13,483 bases of DNA, taken from assembly GCA_937967705.1 (NCBI GenBank), contig CALCJG010000110.1:1-13483 (forward strand), in the 5' to 3' direction. The notes under the pieces were generated by a model. The model worked only from the letters and a program-made list of their open reading frames with translations. It had not been told where the DNA came from and searched no databases. The DNA comes from an uncultured Spirochaetia bacterium (GTDB taxonomy: Bacteria; Spirochaetota; UBA4802; JAGODF01). Positions 7,534 to 13,483 of this stretch are shown here, one piece after another. A program made the position numbers and the translations under genes. The number at the start of each line of letters is the position of its first letter. Position 1 is the stretch's first letter.

Positions 7534-10290
7534 ATGTATCTGAAATCGATGGACATGTTTGGCTTCAAGTCCTTTGCCGACAGGACCAGGATCGAGTTTG
7601 GCCCGGGGATTACGGTGGTCGTGGGTCCCAACGGCTGCGGCAAATCCAACGTCGTCGATTCGATGAAATGGGTTCTCGGCGAAAAACAGGCCAAGAATAT
7701 CCGGGGGGAGAAGATGGAGGATATCATCTTCACGGGTACGGAGCAGAGAAAGCCCGTCTCCCTGTCGGAGGTTTCCATCACCCTCGACAACAGCAACCGC
7801 ATTCTGCATCTGGATTCCGACGCCGTTACGGTGACCCGCCGGGTCTTCCGAGACGGGGAATCGGAATACATGATCAACAAATCCCCCGTAAGGCTCAAGG
7901 ATATCGATCAACTGTTCATGGACACGGGCATTGGCAAGTCCGCCTATTCCGTCATGGAGCAGGGAAAGATCGACCTGATCCTCTCCAGCCGGGCGGAGGA
8001 TCGGAGGTACATCTTCGAGGAAGCGGCGGGGATCAGTAAGTACAAGCTTCAGAAGAAGGAATCCCTCAAGAAACTTCAGGATACGAGCGACAATCTCGAG
8101 CGCATCAACGATATCATCAAGGAGATAGAGCGGGAAAAGGACCTCAAGGCCCGGCAGGCGGAAAAGACCAAATACTTCATGGCCCTCAAGAGCGAGCTTT
8201 CGGATAACGATCTCAAATTCAGCCTTCTCCGATATCGCGAGCAGAAGCGGAAAAAGGACAAATTTGAGGGGGACCTGGACAGGCTGAAGAAGGAAAGGGA
8301 GGATCTCACCGCCCGTGTTTCCCGGATATCGGCCGAGAACGAGAAATACGAGAAAGAGAAGAACGACATACAGCTGGAACTGTTCGAGCTGGACAAGAAT
8401 CTCCATACCTTCCGTATCAAACTGGAGGATATAGACAACAAGACGGAAAAGAATCGCCGTCTCATCAACGATCAGGCATCCTACAGGGAAAGCGTGCAGA
8501 AAAATATCTGGGAGCGGGAGGAAAATCTCAAAAACCTGGAGGAGGAGCGGGAACGCAGCCAGCATAGGGCCGTGGAGATCCGCAAGAAGATCAGCGACGA
8601 CCGGGAAAAACTGCAGAACCTGGGTGATACGAGGAAACGCAAGATAGAGTCCATCCGGATCTCCCGCCAGAAAATCGAGGAGCATAAAAAACAGATTGCC
8701 GCGGGAGAGGAGAAACTGGAAGGTCTGCGGAAGGAACTGGACGTCGTCATACGCAGGCTCGTGGATGCCATCGAGCGGCGCAAGGCGGAACTTACGGAAT
8801 CGGAGGAACAGCGGCAGGAGGTGAGGGGACGCATCAATCAGGCGCTGGATGAGATGGACCGGGTTCTCAAGGAGGCTGCGTCCCTTCTGGAGGGAGACAG
8901 GCCGGCGGAGGCGCTGGCGCTGATAAGGACCCTCGATACGGAGACTCTCCGCAGCGACGTTCACCGTTTCGAGAGTTTCGAGGACGGTTTCCGTTCCATC
9001 CTCTTCGACAAGACCGGTGTACACGCGGAAAAAGAGGCCCTGGACGGTCAGATCAGAACGGAGATACAGCAGGTCGATTTCTGCCGCTCGGAGATCAACC
9101 TGCTTGAGGAATTCATCCGCAACGAGCAGACGGCGCTGGATGATGTGAACTCCATGATCGCCCGCATCGAGAAGGATCTCTCCCGGGAGGAGACGGAACG
9201 GGAATGGACCGAGAAACACATCAACTCCCTGAACGCCCAGATCAAGGACACCGAGAAACAGATAACCAATTACCGGGAAAACATGGAAAGGGCCGACCGC
9301 ATGATCGAGGGATACCAGCGGGAGATCAAGGAGTGGGAGGACAGCCTCGTCGAATTCAATGAGAAGACCGAGGTGCTGAAAAAGAGCATCGTCAACCTGA
9401 CCGACAAGCGGAACAGCATCGACAGCAAGATCACTGACAGGAAGAACCTCTCAAAAAAGGACGCGGAAAACCTGAAGCGGGTCATCGATCGGATCGGGGA
9501 ACAAGACAAGTCCATCGTGGAGCTGAACTTCCGCATCGACAGCATTGAGGAGTACATCTGGACGGAATACGAGAAGAAGATATCCGACATTGAGGGCCTG
9601 CCTGTGGAAGAATCCCAGTATGCCGAGATACAGAAGGCCATTGCGGACACCAAGAAGAAGATACACGACCTGGGGCCCATCAACAACCTGGCCATCGAGG
9701 AGTACCGCGATCTGAAGAAGCGTTTCGAGTATTACATAAGCCAGAAGAAGGACATCGAAAAGGCCCGGGAGGACATACTCTCGGTAATCGAGGACATCAA
9801 CAAGACCTCCGTGGAGATGTTCCTAAAAACCTTCCAGGGCATAAAAAAGAACTTTTCGGAAATCTTTAAACAGCTCTTCGAGGGAGGGGATGCCACCGTG
9901 GAACTGGTGGACGTGGAGAACATCCTCGAAAGCGGTATTGACATCATGGTGCGGCCTCCCGGCAAGAAACTCAAGAACATCAACCTCCTCTCGGGGGGGG
10001 AGCGGGCGCTTACGGCTATAGCCCTGCTCTTTGCCACTTATATGGAAAAGCCGTCGCCCTTCTGCTTCCTGGACGAGATTGACGCGCCCCTGGACGAGCA
10101 GAACATCGGCCGTTTCGTCAAGATGATGAAGGAGTTCGCCAGGAACACACAGTTCATCATCGTTACCCATAATAAGAAGACCATGAGCATAGGCGAGGCC
10201 ATTTACGGGGTTACCATGGAGGAGCCCGGAGTCTCCAAGATCGTATCCCTCAAAATGGAAAAGGTGGAGAAGAAGGAGGTGACCGCGTAA
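7534..10290 (+). CDS. smc: Chromosome segregation ATPase SMC, short form without a recognisable hinge
   Basis: SMC dimers load on DNA and extrude loops to compact and separate chromosomes. The 918-residue protein has an N-terminal head with Walker A GPNGCGKSN (31-39), two long coiled-coil arms (about 170-760), and a C-terminal head with the ABC signature LLSGGER (818-824), Walker B CFLDEID (844-850), D-loop APLD and switch histidine 879 in VTHN. All ATPase residues are present, so it should be active. Typical SMCs have about 1180 residues; the short form fits spirochaetes. The mid-chain region (about 440-520) lacks the usual Gly-rich hinge and has a short segment around residues 479-504 (FESFEDGFRSILFD then TGVHAEKEALD) instead. 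The start at 7534 has AGAGG seven bases upstream and begins MYLKSMDMFGFKSF, as in the family; ATG 7501 has no site. No scpA or scpB is nearby, and no terminator follows. Confidence 0.95.
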   Translation: MYLKSMDMFGFKSFADRTRIEFGPGITVVVGPNGCGKSNVVDSMKWVLGEKQAKNIRGEKMEDIIFTGTEQRKPVSLSEVSITLDNSNRILHLDSDAVTVTRRVFRDGESEYMINKSPVRLKDIDQLFMDTGIGKSAYSVMEQGKIDLILSSRAEDRRYIFEEAAGISKYKLQKKESLKKLQDTSDNLERINDIIKEIEREKDLKARQAEKTKYFMALKSELSDNDLKFSLLRYREQKRKKDKFEGDLDRLKKEREDLTARVSRISAENEKYEKEKNDIQLELFELDKNLHTFRIKLEDIDNKTEKNRRLINDQASYRESVQKNIWEREENLKNLEEERERSQHRAVEIRKKISDDREKLQNLGDTRKRKIESIRISRQKIEEHKKQIAAGEEKLEGLRKELDVVIRRLVDAIERRKAELTESEEQRQEVRGRINQALDEMDRVLKEAASLLEGDRPAEALALIRTLDTETLRSDVHRFESFEDGFRSILFDKTGVHAEKEALDGQIRTEIQQVDFCRSEINLLEEFIRNEQTALDDVNSMIARIEKDLSREETEREWTEKHINSLNAQIKDTEKQITNYRENMERADRMIEGYQREIKEWEDSLVEFNEKTEVLKKSIVNLTDKRNSIDSKITDRKNLSKKDAENLKRVIDRIGEQDKSIVELNFRIDSIEEYIWTEYEKKISDIEGLPVEESQYAEIQKAIADTKKKIHDLGPINNLAIEEYRDLKKRFEYYISQKKDIEKAREDILSVIEDINKTSVEMFLKTFQGIKKNFSEIFKQLFEGGDATVELVDVENILESGIDIMVRPPGKKLKNINLLSGGERALTAIALLFATYMEKPSPFCFLDEIDAPLDEQNIGRFVKMMKEFARNTQFIIVTHNKKTMSIGEAIYGVTMEEPGVSKIVSLKMEKVEKKEVTA

Positions 10291-10339
10291 ATCCTTTACG
10301 CAGGGGATGTAATTAATTATGTCTCATGGAAATTATTAT

Positions 10340-10368
10340 TTGACAAATTCCCACGATTTTATTATTTT
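10340..10368 (+). promoter_or_regulatory. Promoter for the helical protein gene
   Basis: A perfect TTGACA (10340-10345) is followed 17 bases later by TATTTT (10363-10368), the same arrangement as the barrel-gene promoter. Transcription would start near 10375, after the smc stop, so the downstream gene need not depend on smc. Confidence 0.6.
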
Positions 10369-10410
10369 AACCTAAAGTATACTGTTTTGAGGTCCGTTTT
10401 GGGGCCTCGG

Positions 10411-10515
10411 ATGAAAAAAAGAGAGAAGCAGTGTGTGTCGATGTCTGATATCAAAGGGAGTTGGATATCGGACTTTAGGGAAGATCATATCGATGCCATG
10501 GAGGGTGTAAAATGA
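10411..10515 (+). CDS. Possible 34-residue small ORF overlapping the next gene
   Basis: From ATG 10411 the frame reads MKKREKQCVSMSDIKGSW and ends EDHIDAMEGVK, with TGA overlapping the next ATG (shared ATGA at 10512-10515). That overlap is the classic layout for translational coupling. Ribosome-binding sites are weak for ATG 10411, GTG 10435 and ATG 10441 alike. It could be a real small protein, a leader peptide controlling the next gene, or chance. No family is recognised. Confidence 0.35.
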   Translation: MKKREKQCVSMSDIKGSWISDFREDHIDAMEGVK

Positions 10516-11078
10516 AAGTAACCGTTGACAACTTACTCAATTCCGCGCGTAAAATCAACCGGCAGCGCCAGCCGGACGACCAGTCCCCGAAAGACCAGCA
10601 AAAAGAGATCAAAACCGATTCTGTAAAGATCGAAAACAGGGTGATGTCCCGACTTGACGGGATACAGAAGGAGATTCGCGACATCCAGTCCACCCTGACC
10701 CGCAACCAGATCATACAGGACGGTATTCTTCAGCTCAAGGAGGACTGGGGAAAGGGCGGCCTCAACCGGGAGAACATCATGGATCAGGTCACCTTTCAGC
10801 ACGAGCGGGTGCTCCGGGATTTCGTGGGGGAGGGCATGTCGGGCAGCATACTCAACGCCAAGCACGACCAGATCAATCAGCTCATCAATGGCGATGTGTC
10901 CCGGCTGAAAAAGCTGCATGTGGAAGTGGAAAACATCATGGCCTCCAACTTAACCGACTCCGGCCGGCTGGAGGATTCGGTAAAAAAGATCGAACAGACC
11001 CTGGCCCGGTCCGAGGATCTGCGGCTCAGCAGCATCTCCCATTTAAAGGCCGATTCGGTGATGCGCCTGATCAAGTAA
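10512..11078 (+). CDS. Helical cytoplasmic protein of unknown function
   Basis: The 188-residue product has no signal peptide or membrane segment and is rich in charged residues and Gln. A Gln/Lys/Asp-rich disordered stretch (about 18-40) is followed by predicted helices with heptad-like spacing (about 42-75) and more helix to the end, where it finishes KADSVMRLIK. I recognise no family. The layout (short N-terminal motif, disordered linker, helices) loosely recalls small adaptor or anti-sigma proteins such as FlgM, but the FlgM motif is not present and I do not claim it. The start has GGAGGG (10500-10505) six bases upstream and overlaps the small ORF's stop. Its promoter is at 10340-10368 and it ends at a strong terminator 17 bases past its stop codon. 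Confidence 0.8.
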   Translation: MKVTVDNLLNSARKINRQRQPDDQSPKDQQKEIKTDSVKIENRVMSRLDGIQKEIRDIQSTLTRNQIIQDGILQLKEDWGKGGLNRENIMDQVTFQHERVLRDFVGEGMSGSILNAKHDQINQLINGDVSRLKKLHVEVENIMASNLTDSGRLEDSVKKIEQTLARSEDLRLSSISHLKADSVMRLIK

Positions 11079-11095
11079 CGATGGCTTGAGGGAAT

Positions 11096-11125
11096 AAAAA
11101 ACCTGCCGGAGCGGCAGGTTTTTTT
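11096..11125. terminator. Bidirectional rho-independent terminator
   Basis: CCTGCCG (11102-11108) pairs with CGGCAGG (11112-11118) around loop GAG. It is extended by six A's on the left and seven T's on the right, a stem of 13 bp. It serves the two convergent genes on either side. Confidence 0.93.
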
Positions 11126-11128
11126 GAC

Positions 11129-11926
11129 TCATTTCTTCTTGTTCTTCTCCTGTTCCTTCTTCCACTCTTCATACTCTTTCTTGGTCATCTTCCGCATCTT
11201 AATGACGTTTCCTTTGATGGTGTCCCCGGAAAAATCGTCCTTCAACACCACCTTTCGCCCATCCCATACGGTCACGTCGTCGATCTTCATCATGGCGCCC
11301 CGGCTGCTGAAGCCGATGATCCCCTTGTCGGAATCCTCCGGGGCGGCGGATTTGAGGACCTTCTTGTTGTTCACATAGATGTTGACCCGCTTGCGATTCA
11401 TCCGCATTTCCACCGTGTAGTCCTTGTTGTACTCCAGGGAGCAGGGGGCGGAGTCCAGCACCTTGATGGCGAAGTTGCCCTTCTGATTCATCTTGTTGGG
11501 ATCGATGACCCGGGAGCTGATGAGCTCCGCCTTGTTGAAGCCCTTCTCGTCGCCGGTCAGCCGGAAGGCGTGGAGCTTTTGATAGGGTTTTTCTGCGGCG
11601 AAGAAGAAGAGTACGCTGACGGGATAGGTTTGAGGCTTGTAAAATCCCGCCTTCAGTTTTATGCGGGTGAATCCCTCCAGGGGGTAGAAGGTGCCCAGGG
11701 TGTTGTAGTTGATCAGTTCGTTGTAGTTCCAGTCGCGCGCCTTGACGCGGGTCTCGATCACGAAGGGGCCCTTGTCATCCTTCTGCACCTCCCATGTGCC
11801 GGAGATATTGAGCCATTTGTAGACCGCCTCTTTCTCCTCGGAATGGAGGGCGTTGGCCAGCGGCCCGGCGATCAGCGTAATCACCCAAAAGAGGCCGAGA
11901 ATTAGAAAATGTCCTTTGTGTTTCAT
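11129..11926 (-). CDS. Exported protein with a jelly-roll (LamG/DUF1080-like) fold
   Basis: The 265-residue product starts with a clear Sec signal peptide (MKHKGHFLILGLFWVITLIA, likely cleavage after ANA). The mature chain is mostly beta-strand. Features such as ISGTWEV, DYTVEMRMNRKRVNIYVNNKKV, split as DYTVEMRMNR and VNIYVNNKKV, then GIIGFSSRGAMMKIDDVTV, match the pattern of concanavalin-like lectin/glucanase folds, including the DUF1080 group: a Y-x-V-x-M strand, a V-Y-V-N/D-x-K/G hairpin, then G-x-I/G-F and a final D-D/N-V-x-V strand. Such domains often bind carbohydrate. No catalytic residues can be assigned. The tail is Lys/Glu-rich. The start at 11926 is set by AAAAGGA seven bases upstream; ATG 11944 lies before that site. 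A weak promoter may lie at 11958-11986 (TTGCAA, 17 bases, TATCAG). Confidence 0.75.
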   Translation of the reverse strand: MKHKGHFLILGLFWVITLIAGPLANALHSEEKEAVYKWLNISGTWEVQKDDKGPFVIETRVKARDWNYNELINYNTLGTFYPLEGFTRIKLKAGFYKPQTYPVSVLFFFAAEKPYQKLHAFRLTGDEKGFNKAELISSRVIDPNKMNQKGNFAIKVLDSAPCSLEYNKDYTVEMRMNRKRVNIYVNNKKVLKSAAPEDSDKGIIGFSSRGAMMKIDDVTVWDGRKVVLKDDFSGDTIKGNVIKMRKMTKKEYEEWKKEQEKNKKK

Positions 11927-12170
11927 CGTATAGTCCTTTTTCATTGTTTATCGGTTCCTGATAGTATGAAAGAAAGGATATTGCAAGAAGTTTTTTTCCA
12001 AAGGTGCTGGAAGGCAATGGTGAGGATTTCCTTAAATTATCACTACAACTTCGGAATCAGAGAACCCGTCAGCTTTCAGGGAAAAGTTTTATGTGGAAAC
12101 TTCAATGCCGATTAAAACCTATACTATAGACCTTTTTGAGGTAATTATGGATGAATTGGAACTATAATAA

Positions 12171-12201
12171 TAAAATGCTACCTTTATAAGGTAGCATTTT
12201 A
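12171..12201 (-). terminator. Hairpin terminator after the small lipoprotein gene
   Basis: TAAAATGCTACCTT (12171-12184) and AAGGTAGCATTTTA (12188-12201) form a perfect 14-bp stem with loop TAT, 20 bases past the lipoprotein stop. On the minus strand the stem ends in TTTTA and runs on as TTATTATAG, a fairly U-rich tail. Confidence 0.8.
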
Positions 12202-12221
12202 TTAAAGATTCTGTTGAAAAA

Positions 12222-12584
12222 CTATTTTGCAATTGCACTGGTTATTGTATAAAGGTTTGCACTTCCCTCCGGCACTTCAAAGGATTCATCTGGTGCGCCG
12301 TCACCGTTTTGGTCCTGAACTAATATTCTGTATTCGTTCACTCCATTTACACCTTCTCCTTTACCTAATAAAGCAGATACCTCTTTCATATCAGATTGGG
12401 CTCCTCCTGTGCTTAGTGCACCCCAGGACTGATTGACACTGTCATTTTTATCACGCCATTGAACTTCCGTTAAGGTCTGACTCGAACTATTCTTCCATCC
12501 CATCTCCGTCTTCTTGCTGTTGCAGTTGATCAGCACGAGGGACACTGCCATGAGCATTGCGAGCATCACGGATATTCTTTTCAT
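12222..12584 (-). CDS. Small lipoprotein with a Ca-binding-like DxNxDG motif
   Basis: The 120-residue product has a short basic n-region (MKR), a hydrophobic core and cysteine 21 preceded by LVLIN, a relaxed lipobox of the kind seen in spirochaetes. The mature protein is hydrophilic. Near the C-terminus it carries DQNGDGAPDESFE (91-103), which resembles the calcium-binding loop of EF-hand, dockerin or thrombospondin type 3 repeats; one copy alone does not prove Ca binding. No family is recognised. The start at 12584 is set by GGAGG six bases upstream; an open frame extends to 12686 but the signal peptide begins here. By eye its base composition is more AT-rich than its neighbours. Promoter at 12729-12757, leader of about 140 bases, TAG stop, then a hairpin terminator. 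Confidence 0.8.
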   Translation of the reverse strand: MKRISVMLAMLMAVSLVLINCNSKKTEMGWKNSSSQTLTEVQWRDKNDSVNQSWGALSTGGAQSDMKEVSALLGKGEGVNGVNEYRILVQDQNGDGAPDESFEVPEGSANLYTITSAIAK

Positions 12585-13041
12585 GATTTTCCTCCAATAT
12601 AGTATTGCATGGTATGAGCATTTTGGCCCTTGGTGCATCCAGACTCCTCTAATTTTCCCCTTAAAAATATGGTTTCCCGGGGGCATTGTCGATTCCTCTG
12701 AAGCCTAGGGCCTCATGTATTATGACTAAGTATATAGCAAACGGCCCGGGCAGTCAACCATAATTATGAAAAAATTATTAAATTAAAATAAACATTAAGG
12801 TTAAAATGTTGCAAAAATATGCGATTTTTTCAAAGTGTTACTTTAAAGCTGATGAGCGGAGATGTGATGAATTTAATGGACCCATCTGTCGATACTAAAA
12901 GAGAAGCCGTATCCTTCCGGATACTGTCCGGGGAACTTCGCGTAATCCGCGGCAGTATGGCTTTGGGCGCATCCGCATCCGCCGGGGGCGATACGACAAG
13001 ACTCAGCAAATTTGAGAAAAGGACTTTTCGGGATTCCCATT
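12585..13041. other. Divergent intergenic region with two long leaders
   Basis: No convincing gene is seen in these 457 bases. The left part is the leader and promoter of the small lipoprotein. The middle (12758-12850) is strongly AT-rich. The right part (12900-13030) is GC-rich and can fold: GTATCC (12909-12914) pairs with GGATAC (12919-12924) around TTCC, and GAAAAG (13016-13021) with CTTTTC (13024-13029). It may be the leader of the lysine-rich gene, but no plus-strand promoter stands out. Confidence 0.5.
12729..12757 (-). promoter_or_regulatory. Strong promoter of the small lipoprotein gene
   Basis: On the minus strand TTGACT (12752-12757) and TATACT (12729-12734) are spaced by exactly 17 bases, each matching the sigma-70 consensus at five of six positions. 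This is the best promoter in the window. Transcription would start near 12722. Confidence 0.8.
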
Positions 13042-13437
13042 ATGAACACAAAGATGATTCGTTCTGTACTCCCATTTTTTCTGGCCGCTGCCGTCTTCAT
13101 GGCCGGCCCTCTCCCGGCCCAGGAGGCAAAGCCGGACAAGGGGGCCGTCAAGGAAGACATCCGCGACAGGGTCAAGCGGGAGGAGGGTAAGATCAAGGGA
13201 ACCGATAAGGCCAAACCCGCGGACAAACCCGTAAAAAAAGAAGATAAAACCCCCGACAGGAATGGAAAGAAAAAAGAGCCCGTTGCCCCTAAGGAGGACA
13301 AGCCTGGAAAGGACAAGAACGGCAAGAAGGCCGAGGTAAAGAAAAAGACGGATTCCGGGAGCAAGGCCAAAAAGAAAAGCGGAAAACGGAAAGCCAGGAA
13401 AAAAGCATCAAAGAAAAAAGCTGCCGGGGAGCAAAAA
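13042..13437 (+). CDS. Lysine-rich exported protein, 3' end missing
   Basis: The frame starts MNTKMIRSVLPFFLAAAVF, a clear Sec signal peptide with likely cleavage after LPAQ (near residue 27). The rest is low-complexity and very rich in Lys, Pro, Ala, Asp and Glu, turning increasingly basic (KKKSGKRKARKKASKKKAA), like a disordered basic tail. 132 genuine codons are present. The true end is lost because the sequence passes into adapter at 13438, and the reading frame stays open through the adapter. The start site is weak: AAAAGGA (13017-13023) is 18 bases away and could be held in a small hairpin; ATG 13054 is an alternative. No function can be assigned. Such basic tails can bind nucleic acid, anionic lipid or cell-wall polymers. 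Confidence 0.7.
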
Positions 13438-13483
13438 GATCGGAAGAGCACACGTCTGAACTCCAGTCACGAGTGGATATCTC
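13438..13483 (+). other. Illumina TruSeq adapter with index 23 (not genomic)
   Basis: GATCGGAAGAGC at 13438 begins the 33-base TruSeq read-1 3' adapter, which runs to CCAGTCAC at 13470. The index GAGTGGAT (13471-13478, TruSeq index 23 from memory) and ATCTC, the start of the next constant part, follow. Base 13437 (A) could be genomic or the A-tail. In the frame of the upstream gene it decodes as RKSTRLNSSH, a well-known contamination signature in protein databases. Confidence 0.98.

Noticed and set aside
7519..9219. 566-codon minus-strand frame inside smc
   Set aside because: It is an antisense shadow of smc: Leu/Phe/Asp-rich, with no ribosome-binding site and no domain logic, while the plus strand encodes a complete SMC.
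10378..10383. TATACT as a second -10 box
   Set aside because: It lies 32 bases after the only TTGACA, with no other -35 box at the right distance.
11927..12170. Possible gene or RNA between the jelly-roll protein and the small lipoprotein
   Set aside because: Only a 68-codon plus-strand frame (11909-12115) without start signals and a weak minus-strand promoter are seen.
12900..13041. Known riboswitch (c-di-GMP, cobalamin, SAM or TPP)
   Set aside because: None of the conserved core sequences I remember for these classes is present.
12819..13190. 123-codon plus-strand frame starting MRFFQSVTLK
   Set aside because: It overlaps the signal peptide of the lysine-rich gene in another frame, turns into Gly/Arg/Pro low complexity there, and has no ribosome-binding site.
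1..13437. CRISPR arrays, insertion sequences, tRNA or rRNA genes
   Set aside because: No regularly spaced repeats, transposase, cloverleaf or rRNA-like sequence was seen on reading both strands.
12873..13451. 192-codon minus-strand frame opposite the lysine-rich gene
   Set aside because: Its first codons (MLFRS) are adapter sequence, and the rest is the Phe/Leu/Ser-rich antisense of lysine codons. The plus-strand frame has a proper signal peptide.

Overview
The window looks like part of a chromosome from a Gram-negative (diderm) bacterium, most likely a member of the Spirochaetota. The best pointer is SMC: its head sequences read like spirochaete SMC proteins, and at about 918 residues it is short, as spirochaete SMCs are. 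An Lnt enzyme, several lipoproteins and a small outer-membrane barrel ending in Phe confirm a double membrane. The phylum is an inference from remembered family sequences; no search was run. Genes are mostly single units on both strands, with strong hairpin terminators between convergent pairs.

Left part (1-3612). A lipase-chaperone-like coding frame enters from the left edge but is broken by an in-frame TAG at 92-94. It converges on lnt (apolipoprotein N-acyltransferase, minus strand, TTG start). Divergent from lnt is a MORN-repeat lipoprotein. This shares a perfect bidirectional terminator with a convergent small outer-membrane beta-barrel protein, which has its own promoter.

Middle (3613-10290). 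A two-gene minus-strand unit encodes a large chemoreceptor (831 aa: five predicted N-terminal membrane segments, a periplasmic Cache-type sensor, HAMP and MCP signalling domain) followed at once by a lipoprotein of unknown function. A 605-base intergenic stretch with dyad repeats separates it from smc on the plus strand. This smc keeps every ATPase motif but shows no recognisable canonical hinge.

Right part (10291-13483). After a TTGACA/TATTTT promoter come a possible 34-residue ORF and a coupled gene for a helical cytoplasmic protein of unknown function. A second bidirectional terminator separates these from an exported jelly-roll-like protein. Then come a small lipoprotein with a near-consensus promoter and long leader, and finally the start of a lysine-rich exported protein.

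The last 46 bases are not genomic: they are an Illumina TruSeq adapter with index 23, so the lysine-rich gene is cut there and its last 15 decoded residues are artificial. Four exported proteins (three lipoproteins and the barrel) are plausible envelope neighbours of Lnt, which would N-acylate the lipoproteins. I see no mobile element, CRISPR array, tRNA or rRNA, and no convincing new multi-gene system. The points most worth checking are the interrupted chaperone, the SMC without a recognisable hinge, the unusual receptor layout, and the adapter end.
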